Part shown: positions 27,065-36,207 of the stretch, in pieces
How the letters are laid out: the number at the start of each line of letters is the position of its first letter
Position numbering within the stretch: position 1 is the stretch's first letter
DNA from: Laceyella sediminis
GTDB lineage: Bacteria; Bacillota; Bacilli; Thermoactinomycetales; Thermoactinomycetaceae
NCBI RefSeq assembly: GCF_003003125.1
Contig: NZ_PVTZ01000006.1
Location: 124,001-188,000 of the forward strand
Length of the DNA: 64,000 nt
Reading direction: 5' to 3'
Translations under genes and position numbers: made by a program
The notes under the pieces: model-generated
What the model saw: only the letters and a program-made list of their open reading frames with translations
Told to the model about the DNA's origin: nothing
Database searches by the model: none

Positions 27065-28035
27065 TGAATAATAAAGTGATTGTCATTACCACTGGTGGGA
27101 CGATCGCCATGAGCGAGAGCATGGAGTCGCAAGGGGTCAAACCGCAGGATCCCCAAGCATTGCAAAGCGCCCTGCCGTTATTGAACCAATACGCAAAAGT
27201 GGAAATGGATCATCTTTTCAACAAGCCGAGCCCCCACATCACCCCGGCGGATATGTTCCTGATTGCAGAACGCGTGAAAGAACATCTGGACCGGGGTGCC
27301 AAGGGGATCGTGATCACGCATGGAACCGACACGTTGGAAGAAACGGCTTATTTCTTGGATCTGGTTCTCGACACTGACATACCCGTGATCGTTACCGGGG
27401 CCATGCGTAGCTCCAATGAACTGGGGGCGGATGGGCCTGTGAATATGGTTAACTCCGTCCGCGTGGCCGCACACGAGCAATCGCTGGGGCGTGGCGTGAT
27501 GGTCGTCTTCAATGACGAAATTCACACAGCCCGGGATGTCACCAAAACCCACACCAGCAATGTGGCCACCTTCCAATCACCCGGCTTGGGGCCGGTCGGC
27601 CTGGTAACCAAAAAGGAAATTCGCTTTTTCCGAGATTCGGTAAAAGAGCCCCGCTTCCCTCTTGCGATGCCTTCACACCAAGTCGCTTTGATCAAAGTGG
27701 CGGCTGGCATGGATGACAGCCTGATCGCATGGGCGGTAGAGCACGGATTTGACGGTATTGTGTTGGAAGCGCTGGGACAGGGAAATTTGCCTCCCGCTAT
27801 GTTGCCCGGGCTAAAACGCGCGCTCGCCAGCGAGATTCCCGTCGTGCTGGTGTCCCGTTGTTTCAATGGATCGGTGCAGGACACGTATGAATATGAAGGA
27901 GGCGGGAAACAACTAAAAGAGCTTGGTTTGATCTTCTCCAACGGCATCAATGGCCAAAAAGCGCGGATCAAACTGATGCTCGCCTTGTCAAAAACAAAAG
28001 ACGCAACCGAATTACAAAGCTATTTTCAGTATTGA
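27064..28035 (+). CDS. ansA: Asparaginase
   Basis: 323 aa from the ATG at 27064. It hydrolyses asparagine to aspartate and ammonia. The first catalytic motif is VITTGGTIAMS at residue 7 and the second is ITHGTDTLEETAYFL near residue 80, with the catalytic Thr, Asp and Lys pattern of bacterial L-asparaginases. There is no signal peptide, so it is cytoplasmic (type I). The gene is followed 25-65 bp later by a purine permease on the same strand. Confidence 0.93.
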   Translation: MNNKVIVITTGGTIAMSESMESQGVKPQDPQALQSALPLLNQYAKVEMDHLFNKPSPHITPADMFLIAERVKEHLDRGAKGIVITHGTDTLEETAYFLDLVLDTDIPVIVTGAMRSSNELGADGPVNMVNSVRVAAHEQSLGRGVMVVFNDEIHTARDVTKTHTSNVATFQSPGLGPVGLVTKKEIRFFRDSVKEPRFPLAMPSHQVALIKVAAGMDDSLIAWAVEHGFDGIVLEALGQGNLPPAMLPGLKRALASEIPVVLVSRCFNGSVQDTYEYEGGGKQLKELGLIFSNGINGQKARIKLMLALSKTKDATELQSYFQY

Positions 28036-28098
28036 TTTGATTGTGCGCTCAATCAGAGCGTGGGTGGGCGAGGGAGCATTAGCAAAGAAGGAAGGAAA

Positions 28099-29376
28099 TT
28101 GAAAGGATTACATTCGATTTTTCGATTAGAATCACACAACACATCTATTCGTACAGAATTTTTGGCCGGCTTAACTACATTTTTCACCATCAGTTACATC
28201 ATCATCGTCAACAGCTCTATCATCTCCGAGACGGGGATCCCTTTTGAAGCAGCTCTTTTGGGAACCATCTTCACTTCATGCCTCAGTTGCCTGCTGATGG
28301 GATTATGGGCCAACGCCCCCATCATCATCGTGCCAGGCATGGGTGTCAACGCGTTTTTCACATATACCATGGTGCATGAGATGGGCCTCTCCTGGCAAGA
28401 GGCGCTAACCGCAGTAACCCTCTCTGGCATCCTGTTTACCGTGATCACCTTTACTCCGCTGGCCACTTGGTTGAGCACAGCGGTACCAACCGCCTTGAAA
28501 AAGGGGATGACCGTCGGCATCGGCTTGCTCATCACCTTTATCGGGTTACAAAAAGGCGGATTAATCATCAGCAATGAACAAACGTTCGTCAGCATCGGCA
28601 GCCTCCATCAACCCAAGGTGTGGATCACGCTGTTCAGCCTTGCACTGTTGATCATTCTCTTTGTGCGCAAGGTACAAGGCGCGTTTTTGATCACGCTGGT
28701 GTTGGCGACGGTGGTCGCGTTAATCGCCGACCCTTCATCCGCCCAGGGAGAGCCAGCTCCCCTTTCATTTGAACAGTATGTTCCATTGCTAGGCAACTTT
28801 GCCTTGGCAGGGTTGGGCAAACTCACTTTCTGGGTGGCGACATTCACGCTAACCATGATTCTCGTGTTTGAAAATATGGGATTGTTGCAAGGACTGTTAA
28901 CTGACAAACAAAAGTTTCCCGCCGCTTTTCAAGCTAGTGCCCTATCTAATATTATGGCTGGGCTACTGGGAACGAGCGCAACCATATGCGCCTTGGAAAG
29001 CGCCACTGGCACCCAATCTGGGGGGAGAACGGGCTTGACCACCATTACGGCGGGCGGTCTCTTCTTGCTCTCGCTGATCCTCATTCCCTATCTGAAATGG
29101 ATTCCAGAAAGTGCGGTGGCTGCCATCATGATTGTGGTTGGCGGATTGATGATGCAAGAGGTGCAAGCGATCCCGTTCGGTGATTTTACGGAGGGGTTGC
29201 CGGCTTTCATCACTTTTGCATTCATCCCGTTCACCTACAGCATTCCCACCGGCATCGCGTTTGGCTTCATCACCTATGCTATTTTGAAAATTGCGGCCAA
29301 ACGGGCGAGGGAAGTGCCGATCTCATTTTTTATCATCGCCTTGTTATTCATGATTCAACTAGGTTTGCACGGATAA
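28099..29376 (+). CDS. NCS2-family guanine/hypoxanthine permease
   Basis: 425 aa if read from the TTG at 28099, which has an AAGAAGGAAGG site; a GTG at 28060 without a site is the other choice. It has twelve or more membrane segments. Family motifs are RTEFLAGLTTFFTISYIIIVN near residue 17, PGMGVNAFFTY near residue 80 and ESATGTQSGGRTGLTT near residue 295, the AzgA/PbuG/PbuO pattern. It imports purine bases with protons. Exact substrate cannot be read from sequence. Confidence 0.9.
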   Translation: MKGLHSIFRLESHNTSIRTEFLAGLTTFFTISYIIIVNSSIISETGIPFEAALLGTIFTSCLSCLLMGLWANAPIIIVPGMGVNAFFTYTMVHEMGLSWQEALTAVTLSGILFTVITFTPLATWLSTAVPTALKKGMTVGIGLLITFIGLQKGGLIISNEQTFVSIGSLHQPKVWITLFSLALLIILFVRKVQGAFLITLVLATVVALIADPSSAQGEPAPLSFEQYVPLLGNFALAGLGKLTFWVATFTLTMILVFENMGLLQGLLTDKQKFPAAFQASALSNIMAGLLGTSATICALESATGTQSGGRTGLTTITAGGLFLLSLILIPYLKWIPESAVAAIMIVVGGLMMQEVQAIPFGDFTEGLPAFITFAFIPFTYSIPTGIAFGFITYAILKIAAKRAREVPISFFIIALLFMIQLGLHG

Positions 29377-29385
29377 AGGATAAAG

Positions 29386-29422
29386 AAAAAAAGCGATTTC
29401 CGACTCTCGGAATCGCTTTTTC
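29386..29422. terminator. Bidirectional terminator between the permease and ypdA
   Basis: AAGCGATTTCCGA and TCGGAATCGCTT pair around a 3-nt loop, with A run on the left and T run on the right. It serves the convergent permease (plus) and ypdA (minus). Confidence 0.85.
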
Positions 29423-29424
29423 GC

Positions 29425-30405
29425 TTATATGCGGGCCACCTTCCGTTTGTCCCGGATGTGGCGCGCGATGGAACGCCCATGGTAACGTCCATTTTCGATA
29501 AACACTTTGGTTGCATCATGCCCTGTGGCAATCACTCCGGCCAAGTACAATCCTGGCACCGTAGTTTCCATATCGTCGGACAGCACCGGTACACCCGTCT
29601 CTTGATCGATTTGCCCTCCCAATCTCTCCACGAAAGTCAAGTTGGGCCTGTACCCCGTCATCGCAAACACCGCATCCGCCTTGATTTCCTTCCGTACGCC
29701 TTTTTCTTCAACCACCACAGCCTCTGGAGTGATTTCACGCACTTCCGTTTCCCAATGCATATGGATGCGTTCTTTTTCGATGGCCGCCTCGATCAAGGGT
29801 CTCACCCACGCCTTGACGCTGTCGTGAAAGGCGCTTTTGCGGTAAACCATATGAACGTGCGCTCCCACTTGATGCAAATCCAATGCCACATCAATCGCGG
29901 AGTTACGTCCGCCAATCACCACCACCCGCTCCCGAGCATAAGGATGGGCATCGTGAAAATAATGCTTTACATGGGGCAAATCTTCGCCCGGAATATTCAA
30001 CATATGTGGATTGTCATAATACCCGGTGGCCAACACGACATTTTCCGCTTCATATATACCACGCCCATCCCGCTTGGACGTAATTACGCGAAATCCGTTT
30101 TCTATCCGCTCGATCTCCACCACTTTTTCGTATGTGTGCAGTTCCAAGTGGTGCTTCTTGACCACGGTCCGAAAGTATGCCAACGCTTCATGCCGGGTCG
30201 GTTTTTCATTTACTGTCGTGAATGGGATGCCCCCGATTTCCAAATTGTCGGCCGAGCTAAAAAAAGTCATCGACAGCGGATAATGATATATTGAATTCAC
30301 CAAACAACCTTTCTCAATGATCAATGGATTCAAGCCCACTTTTTTCAACTCAATCGCGGCTGAAAGCCCACAAGGGCCCGCACCCACCACAATTACATCA
30401 AACAT
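29425..30405 (-). CDS. ypdA: Bacillithiol disulfide reductase YpdA (Bdr)
   Basis: 326 aa from the ATG at 30405 with GGAGGTGA upstream. FAD-binding VVGAGPCGLSAAIEL near residue 7, NADPH-binding VVIGGRNSAIDVALDL near residue 166 and the C-terminal LYLAGVIATGHDATKVFIENGR are typical of YpdA. It reduces oxidised bacillithiol with NADPH. A PIG-L deacetylase of the bacillithiol type lies nearby at 31934. It lies beside gudB as in B. subtilis. Confidence 0.93.
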   Translation of the reverse strand: MFDVIVVGAGPCGLSAAIELKKVGLNPLIIEKGCLVNSIYHYPLSMTFFSSADNLEIGGIPFTTVNEKPTRHEALAYFRTVVKKHHLELHTYEKVVEIERIENGFRVITSKRDGRGIYEAENVVLATGYYDNPHMLNIPGEDLPHVKHYFHDAHPYARERVVVIGGRNSAIDVALDLHQVGAHVHMVYRKSAFHDSVKAWVRPLIEAAIEKERIHMHWETEVREITPEAVVVEEKGVRKEIKADAVFAMTGYRPNLTFVERLGGQIDQETGVPVLSDDMETTVPGLYLAGVIATGHDATKVFIENGRYHGRSIARHIRDKRKVARI

Positions 30406-30429
30406 ACTGTCACCTCCAACGATGCAAAA

Positions 30430-30460
30430 GAAGAACACCCCTTCATTCAAGGGTGTTCTC
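30430..30460 (-). terminator. Glutamate dehydrogenase terminator
   Basis: GAACACCCTT, a 5-nt loop, AAGGGGTGTTC and TTCTTTTG on the minus strand, between gudB and ypdA. Confidence 0.8.
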
Positions 30461-30480
30461 CTCACCACTTCCTTATTATA

Positions 30481-31764
30481 CTATACCCAACCGCGGAAAC
30501 GTGATGCTTCCGCCATTTTTCTCACACCCACCATATACGCGGCAAGACGCATGTCCACTTTGCGGGTTTGAGCGGTATTATAGACGTTTTCAAACGCACG
30601 CACCATAATGTCTTCCAATTTTTGTTCCACTTCTTCGTCAGACCAGTAATACCCTTGGTTATTTTGCACCCACTCAAAATATGAAACGGTCACGCCACCA
30701 GCGCTGGCCAATACGTCTGGCACCAACAAGATGTCACGCTCATGAAGGATTTTGGTCGCTTCCAACGTGGTCGGTCCATTAGCCGCTTCAACGACAATGT
30801 CGGCTTTGATTCGATCGGCGTTTTTAGCGGTGATCTGATTTTCAACCGCTGCTGGAACCAGGATGTCGCAATCGAGTTCCAACAACTCTTGGTTGGTGAT
30901 GGTGTCTTTGAACAATTTGGTGACGGTTCCAAAAGAGTCACGGCGATCAAGCAAGTAATCGATGTCCAACCCATCCGGATCATGCAAGGCGCCGTAAGCG
31001 TCAGAAATACCAATCACTTTGGCTCCTGCATCATGCATGAACTTCGCCAGGAAGCTACCGGCATTGCCGAATCCTTGAATAACGACGCGTGCGCCTTCGA
31101 TGCTGAGGCCGCGTTTTTTCGCTGCTTCGCGGATCATCAGGGTTACGCCTTTGGCCGTAGCTGTTTCGCGACCGCGGGAACCGCCCAACACCAACGGTTT
31201 ACCAGTGATGAATCCTGGGGAGTCAAATTCGCGGATGCGGCTGTATTCATCCATCATCCACGCCATGATTTGCGAGTTGGTGAACACGTCCGGAGCCGGG
31301 ATGTCTTTCGTCGGCCCTACAATTTGGCTGATCGCACGCACATAGCCACGAGACAAGCGTTCCAGCTCGCGGAAAGACATATTCCGCGGATCGCAGATGA
31401 TGCCGCCTTTTCCTCCGCCGTAAGGGAGGTCGACAATGCCCGCTTTCAAACTCATCCAAATTGATAGCGCTTTCACTTCTGATTCAGTTACGTCTGGATG
31501 AAAGCGCACTCCACCCTTGGTTGGACCTACGGCATCATTATGTTGAGCGCGATATCCCGTAAACACTTTCACAGTGCCGTCATCCATGCGGACGGGAATC
31601 CGAACGGTTAATACACGCATAGGTTCCTTTAACAATTCGTACACAGCCTCTGGATAACCCAGCTTATCCAACGCTTTATGAATCACTGTTTGCGTGGATA
31701 CCAAGACATCCATATTTTCACGCTGTTCCTCTTGACGACCTGCAGCAACAGACTGTTGTTCCAT
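30481..31764 (-). CDS. gudB: NAD-dependent glutamate dehydrogenase
   Basis: 427 aa from the ATG at 31764 (GAGGTGG 5 nt upstream). It oxidises glutamate to 2-oxoglutarate. Catalytic Lys in [16 protein letters not shown] near residue 105, [20 protein letters not shown] near residue 158, and the Rossmann motif [14 protein letters not shown] near residue 222. Hexameric GudB/RocG type. The exact paralogue name is by context (ypdA neighbour). Confidence 0.94.
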   Translation of the reverse strand: MEQQSVAAGRQEEQRENMDVLVSTQTVIHKALDKLGYPEAVYELLKEPMRVLTVRIPVRMDDGTVKVFTGYRAQHNDAVGPTKGGVRFHPDVTESEVKALSIWMSLKAGIVDLPYGGGKGGIICDPRNMSFRELERLSRGYVRAISQIVGPTKDIPAPDVFTNSQIMAWMMDEYSRIREFDSPGFITGKPLVLGGSRGRETATAKGVTLMIREAAKKRGLSIEGARVVIQGFGNAGSFLAKFMHDAGAKVIGISDAYGALHDPDGLDIDYLLDRRDSFGTVTKLFKDTITNQELLELDCDILVPAAVENQITAKNADRIKADIVVEAANGPTTLEATKILHERDILLVPDVLASAGGVTVSYFEWVQNNQGYYWSDEEVEQKLEDIMVRAFENVYNTAQTRKVDMRLAAYMVGVRKMAEASRFRGWV

Positions 31765-31811
31765 CCTGACCACCTCAGAATTAAATACTAACTGCTAAAA
31801 AGACCAGTATT

Positions 31812-31839
31812 CAGTATACAATAATACACTAAACAACCA
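31812..31839 (-). promoter_or_regulatory. Probable gudB promoter
   Basis: TTGGTT (31834-31839), a 16-bp spacer and TATACT (31812-31817) on the minus strand, about 50 bp before the start codon. Confidence 0.4.
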
Positions 31840-31933
31840 AAGAATGTCTCTGTTTTTACGTATATTTAAAAACAGACGCACCAATTAGGTATAATAATGC
31901 AAGAGAACCCGACTGAAAGGATTTGACTCGAAA

Positions 31934-32608
31934 ATGTACCAACAAGTTCTGTATTGTTTTGCCCATCCTGATGACGAAACATTTACTTGCGGCGGCACCA
32001 TCGCCCGCTTCCATGCAGATGGCGTCCGTCAAACGCTCTACTGCGCCACTCGTGGTGAAGCAGGGAAAACAGGACAACCACCACTTTGCGCACAGGAAGA
32101 GTTAGGTGATGTCCGTGCGCAAGAACTGGCTCGGGCCTGTGATGTTCTTGGTATAGATGAGTGCATCCTGCGGGATTATGGAGACGGACAATTGAGCCAA
32201 CTCCCTTTCCAACAACTCGTTGACGATTTGTTTAAGATCATGGAAAGCATCCGCCCAGATCTCATTATCACCTTCCCGCCGTCTGGCATTTCTGGCCACC
32301 TTGATCATCAGATTATTCAACAGGCTACCTTGGAAGCAGTAAAGAAAACTACATTCCCTACCAAACTTTACTATAACGTCATACCAGAATCAATCGCTCA
32401 TTTGCATTCTGGAAAAATCCATGCGACACCGGATGAATACGTATCCATGAAAATAGATGTGACCCCATTCCGCGCTAAAATCGCCCAAGCGCTACGCGAA
32501 CATAAAACCCAACACCTTTCAATTGATCGCGTCTTTCCAGGTGTGCGTGATGGTGATATCAACCGCTTGCGTTCACATGAATATTATCAACTAGTTATAC
32601 AAAAATAA
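31934..32608 (+). CDS. bshB2: PIG-L family deacetylase, probable bacillithiol enzyme BshB2
   Basis: 224 aa. FAHPDDETFTCGG at residue 9 holds the zinc ligands His and Asp with the catalytic Asp, and SGHLDHQ near residue 125 supplies the third His. LmbE/PIG-L enzymes remove acetyl from N-acetylglucosaminyl malate in bacillithiol synthesis. The neighbouring ypdA supports that role, but PIG-L enzymes have other substrates too. AAAGGA stands upstream. Confidence 0.82.
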   Translation: MYQQVLYCFAHPDDETFTCGGTIARFHADGVRQTLYCATRGEAGKTGQPPLCAQEELGDVRAQELARACDVLGIDECILRDYGDGQLSQLPFQQLVDDLFKIMESIRPDLIITFPPSGISGHLDHQIIQQATLEAVKKTTFPTKLYYNVIPESIAHLHSGKIHATPDEYVSMKIDVTPFRAKIAQALREHKTQHLSIDRVFPGVRDGDINRLRSHEYYQLVIQK

Positions 32609-32631
32609 AATTTTTTATACAGCAAATTAAT

Positions 32632-32660
32632 AACACACCCGGTTATTACGGGTGTGTTTA
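32632..32660. terminator. Bidirectional terminator between bshB2-like gene and mecA
   Basis: AACACACCCG and CGGGTGTGTT pair around a 7-nt loop, flanked by A/T runs; it serves both convergent genes. Confidence 0.82.
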
Positions 32661-32666
32661 TTTATC

Positions 32667-33266
32667 TCATCCAAAATATTGACTGATTTGGTTGATCGCA
32701 TCGTTTTCACACACAACTTTGCCATACTCGGTCAGCATTGCCTCTGTCACCGTGGACACTTCGCCATACTCCGACAGCATGGCAATCAACGTATCCACCT
32801 GACCCCTGGACAAATTCTTCTCTCCACCAAACAGCAAATAATAGCGGTTTTGGTAGGCAAATAGCTGCCCTCCTTGCATAGCATGGGCTTTCATGCGCAC
32901 AGCCGCTTGGACTACGTCTTCGAAGTCGTTAAAACGGAAAATAATGTCGTCCGACTCTTCCATCGTCACTTCTAACTCGTACATTTCTTCCGTTTGTTCA
33001 AACTCATCGACTTCTGATTTCGGAGTCCGGCCACGGGTAACCACAACCACCATCCCTTGTGCGGGAAGGGCGAAAACTTCGACAGCTACTGGCCCAACCA
33101 CTTCAAAACCCAATTCCTGATATGCGTGTTCCATCATGTCATTAAAGAGTTCATGCACTTTCGGAATATCTCTCCACATGTCCTCTTTTTGAATCCCACG
33201 ATCAGCCAAATCGTCGAGAGTCAAGAAAAAGCGCACCTTATCCCCGTCTAAACGCTCGACACGCAT
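32667..33266 (-). CDS. mecA: Adaptor protein MecA
   Basis: 199 aa. The N-terminal substrate-binding part is MRVERLDGDKVRFFLTLDDLADRGI, and the C-terminal ClpC-binding domain includes FRFNDFEDVVQAA and LYLLFGGEKNL-like segments. In Bacillus MecA delivers ComK, Spx and others to ClpCP. The acidic linker near residues 85-105 is shorter than in B. subtilis. Confidence 0.9.
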   Translation of the reverse strand: MRVERLDGDKVRFFLTLDDLADRGIQKEDMWRDIPKVHELFNDMMEHAYQELGFEVVGPVAVEVFALPAQGMVVVVTRGRTPKSEVDEFEQTEEMYELEVTMEESDDIIFRFNDFEDVVQAAVRMKAHAMQGGQLFAYQNRYYLLFGGEKNLSRGQVDTLIAMLSEYGEVSTVTEAMLTEYGKVVCENDAINQISQYFG

Positions 33267-33352
33267 GGCCTACCCTCCCTCGCCGGAGACTCCCACATTC
33301 AGAATATGAGGGACTGAATCTCACTGTTACGCGGTCAAGTCTCCTATTTTTC

Positions 33353-33361
33353 TTTATATCA
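33353..33361 (-). promoter_or_regulatory. Possible mecA promoter, extended -10
   Basis: TGA-TATAAA on the minus strand with the hexamer at 33353-33358, about 90 bp before mecA; no clear -35. Confidence 0.35.
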
Positions 33362-33439
33362 ATCATACACAAAAATGGCTTTCCTTGCATAGGGTATTCG
33401 CATTTTTTTCGGGGCATTGCCAACCCTGGGGCCGCACCC

Positions 33440-34018
33440 TCATCCCTTCGCTCCATACCGCAAGTAACATCCCATCACGAAATCGACAACCGCATGAGCG
33501 ATCACTGCTGGGGCAAGATGACCCGTCCATTCGACCATCAGGCCAAAGACTGTTCCGACTCCGGTGACAAAGACGACCAGTACCCATTTTTTTAAGTATC
33601 TGGTGTGTACAAGCGCAAATAGGAGAGCCGTTCCCCATACCCCGATCCAACCCTGCACCAGACCGCGGAACAACAACTCTTCCCCGATGGCAGCCATCAC
33701 GGCGATCAACATGATATGCCACCAAGGACGACGCGCAAACAATAATTGGTTTAATCCCCCGTCATCAAAATGGTGTTCAGGCAACAAACGGATCAGCACA
33801 AACTCCATGGCCACGATGAATCCACCGACGCCGACACCCACCAGCCACATATGGAGCTTGGTAAACGGAGCCAATTCAACATAAAGTCGATTTTTCCACC
33901 ATAAATATGGAACACTCAATAAAATAAACAGCAGTTGCGTAAAATAAAAACTAATCAAGATTAATCGCTCCTGCTGGCTCCGCTGATCACAGTTGATGCC
34001 GTTCAGGTCTTCGCTCAT
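33440..34018 (-). CDS. CPBP-family intramembrane metalloprotease
   Basis: 192 aa, six to seven membrane segments. The conserved GEELLFRGLVQGW near residue 112 gives the Glu-Glu and Arg of the CAAX-protease/bacteriocin-processing family. Later conserved His residues are ALVHTRY near residue 137 and IAHAVVDF near residue 173. Substrate unknown. It is transcribed divergently from the ferredoxin gene. Confidence 0.88.
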   Translation of the reverse strand: MSEDLNGINCDQRSQQERLILISFYFTQLLFILLSVPYLWWKNRLYVELAPFTKLHMWLVGVGVGGFIVAMEFVLIRLLPEHHFDDGGLNQLLFARRPWWHIMLIAVMAAIGEELLFRGLVQGWIGVWGTALLFALVHTRYLKKWVLVVFVTGVGTVFGLMVEWTGHLAPAVIAHAVVDFVMGCYLRYGAKG

Positions 34019-34054
34019 ATCGCCCCTCCTTTTTCTTGATTTACTGATTGCTCC

Positions 34055-34083
34055 TTGAAATCGGACACAATTCCGTCTACAAT
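34055..34083 (+). promoter_or_regulatory. Ferredoxin promoter
   Basis: TTGAAA (34055-34060), a 17-bp spacer and TACAAT (34078-34083) on the plus strand, 60 bp before the start codon. Confidence 0.75.
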
Positions 34084-34104
34084 GAGGGGTGGAAGTGGAC
34101 TTAA

Positions 34105-34353
<249 letters not shown>

Positions 34354-34469
34354 TTCGTCAAAACCATGTTGTTCACACGGTGCATGTAAGCAAGCGGTTT
34401 GGCTTCACTCACGCACCACGTGCTGTCAACAAGCGGTCAACCCAGATCGCTTACATACCAGAACAACGA

Positions 34470-34505
34470 TGAGCCACCTCTTGCCAGGTGGCTTGTTCTT
34501 TTTCG
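34470..34505 (+). terminator. Ferredoxin terminator
   Basis: AGCCACCT, a 6-nt loop, AGGTGGCT and TGTTCTTTTT on the plus strand. Between the fer stop and this hairpin, 34354-34469, I see only an imperfect repeat of AAGCGGT sequences. Confidence 0.75.
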
Positions 34506-34550
34506 CACATACGCCGTTCAAGTGCGACCTTTAAACATGCCCACCATATA

Positions 34551-34579
34551 ATGATAATGACTATCATTATCTTCGTCAA
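34551..34579 (-). promoter_or_regulatory. Fur box inside a promoter with no obvious gene
   Basis: GATAATGACTATCATTATC (34553-34571) agrees with the classic 19-bp Fur box at 17 positions. It fills the spacer of a minus-strand promoter, TTGACG (34574-34579), 17 bp, TATCAT (34551-34556). A plus-strand TATAAT also sits at 34547-34552. No convincing gene follows in either direction: plus 34572-34797 is open but C-rich and non-coding, minus runs antisense to the ferredoxin 3' region. A Fur-controlled small RNA is possible. Confidence 0.6.
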
Positions 34580-34635
34580 CTCAGTTATTCATTCCCCTCC
34601 GTTCACCCTCAACCCTATTTATGACCTTCAAAATC

Positions 34636-34678
34636 TCCATAAAAAAACCTTAGCCCAGTACAATACCGAACTAAGGTT
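34636..34678 (-). terminator. Terminator of the secreted-protein gene
   Basis: AACCTTAG, a 17-nt loop, CTAAGGTT and TTTTTTATGG on the minus strand. It lies 120 bp after the gene at 34798. Confidence 0.65.
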
Positions 34679-34797
34679 GTTGAAGTACAATTGGAGCCGC
34701 TGGCTATTTTGCATCAGACTCGCACTAAAACCCAGAAGCTAAGTCATCTGAAGTCTTACCACCTGGCTTCTCAGCCGTTTCTATGATTCGTCAACGG

Positions 34798-35418
34798 TTA
34801 CTTTAGCAACTCTTTCATCTTGGCGGTCACATCGGTGGAAGCAAGTTGCTTGCCAGCGGGCAGGTTTAATATTTGAGCGGCGCCTTGGCTCAGATAAACC
34901 TGTTCACCCTTGCTGGTTTTAGCGATGAAGATGCCTTGTCCTACAAATTCAAAGTAACGGATTTGGTTCTCTTTTTTCACCGCTTTTTTCGCGGCTTTGT
35001 ACATGTTCATCAAATCTTTGCTGCGGTTTTTCCCGCCCATTTTGATCGGTTGGACATCATCGGCGACAACGATGCCTTCGGGTTGCTCGCCTTTCATCAT
35101 AAACCAGAGTTTCTCTTTCGTCGGTTGCAACATGCCAATCAGGCTAGTTCCTTCATATGATTTGATTACGTTGGCATCGGGTGTACGGAAAATCGGAATG
35201 GAGAAAGAAGAGAGTTGGAGTCCTTCTAAAGAAGATGCATTTTGAGGCATCAATGATTTGCCCTGTTTCGGAGATTTTTGTGAAACTGCTGTTAGGTAAT
35301 CTTGAAAAGCTGTCTTTTCAGGCTGGTCCGAAGCGAAGCCGTTGCCGATAAATCCGACCAAGCCGACGGTGGCGACAATGGCCACTGCGGGAATGATGAT
35401 TTTTAAGCTTTTAAGCAT
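34798..35418 (-). CDS. Secreted protein paired with a C70-like protease
   Basis: 206 aa. The first 29 residues look like a signal peptide (MLKSLKIIIPAVAIVATVGL then FIGNGFASD). The rest has no cysteine and no catalytic motif that I recognise. It follows the cysteine protease gene by 28 bp on the same strand, so it may be a partner, chaperone or inhibitor of that protease. Such pairing is known for staphopains but no similarity is claimed. Confidence 0.7.
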   Translation of the reverse strand: MLKSLKIIIPAVAIVATVGLVGFIGNGFASDQPEKTAFQDYLTAVSQKSPKQGKSLMPQNASSLEGLQLSSFSIPIFRTPDANVIKSYEGTSLIGMLQPTKEKLWFMMKGEQPEGIVVADDVQPIKMGGKNRSKDLMNMYKAAKKAVKKENQIRYFEFVGQGIFIAKTSKGEQVYLSQGAAQILNLPAGKQLASTDVTAKMKELLK

Positions 35419-35445
35419 GTGAAATCTCCTCCTCGATGGTTGTCA

Positions 35446-36015
35446 TCAGTAACCAATGTCATAAATGAGCTCTCTCCAATAAAAATTGTTGTTACTCTTG
35501 AAGGCTTGATAAGTCATGTAATAATGGTCTCCATACCAAGGATCCATATATTCGACATAGTTGTTATTATTTGAGGTGAAGTAGCCATCCAAAACAACAA
35601 AATGTCCGATGGTAGCTCCATTTGTCCACCAGATCAGGGGAATCATCGGTCTACCGTTGTTGATTTGCGATTGGATGAATGAATAGTTGGGGTAGTACCA
35701 ATTGCCATAGTAGTTGGTCCATCTGGATCTTAAGCCGTAGGTGGACAACCCACTTTGAATCTCACTGCTGGTGGCCGGGTTATTGTAGTACCCACCTTTG
35801 ACCGCATATGCGAAATTGTATTGTGAAACATTCTTGCCTTTATATTGCGAAACTGCGGCTCCGCTTGCCGCCCAACACCAGTTGCTGTAATCTTGCTTGA
35901 TTTCGGGCACATAAGCGCCGTACGCCTTTGCTTGATCCGGTGCCGTCAACTGGAGGCCCACCGCAGACAGCAAAGCAAAAAGAGCTGTCATAACAAAAAG
36001 TCGAATCTTATTCAC
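35446..36015 (-). CDS. Secreted papain-like cysteine protease (C70/AvrRpt2 type)
   Basis: 189 aa with a signal peptide ending near AKA (residue 31). The catalytic motif DYSNWCWAASGAAV near residue 42 holds the Cys, GHFVVLDGY near residue 138 the His, and YMDPWYGDHYYMT near residue 155 a candidate Asn/Asp position. The NWCWAA pattern is typical of peptidase family C70. The mature protein is Tyr/Asn/Trp-rich. Export and a stalk-like extracellular role are inferred. Confidence 0.82.
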   Translation of the reverse strand: MNKIRLFVMTALFALLSAVGLQLTAPDQAKAYGAYVPEIKQDYSNWCWAASGAAVSQYKGKNVSQYNFAYAVKGGYYNNPATSSEIQSGLSTYGLRSRWTNYYGNWYYPNYSFIQSQINNGRPMIPLIWWTNGATIGHFVVLDGYFTSNNNNYVEYMDPWYGDHYYMTYQAFKSNNNFYWRELIYDIGY

Positions 36016-36076
36016 TGATGCACTTCCTCTCTGTGGTGATGATCGTACTGAAAAATTTAAATTCGATATTTAAATA

Positions 36077-36112
36077 AAAACCCCTTCTTCAAAAACGAAA
36101 TAGAAGAAGAGG
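36077..36112 (-). terminator. Terminator upstream of the protease gene
   Basis: CCTCTTCTTC, a 12-nt loop, GAAGAAGGGG and TTTTTATTT on the minus strand. It probably ends the rhodanese transcript; an attenuator for the protease gene is the other possibility. The stretch 36113-36180 is very AT-rich with no gene. Confidence 0.7.
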
Positions 36113-36207
36113 CAACATAAATTGTCAATCATTATTAAAAACTTATTATTATATAAGAATTTATTTATTATATTTTCAGAAGGAACTTTGTCCGTTCTAT
36201 GCCGCTG

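Noticed and set aside
34488-34742. An 84-codon plus-strand frame after ferredoxin
   Set aside because: It runs through a terminator, the Fur box and a second terminator and has no ribosome-binding site.
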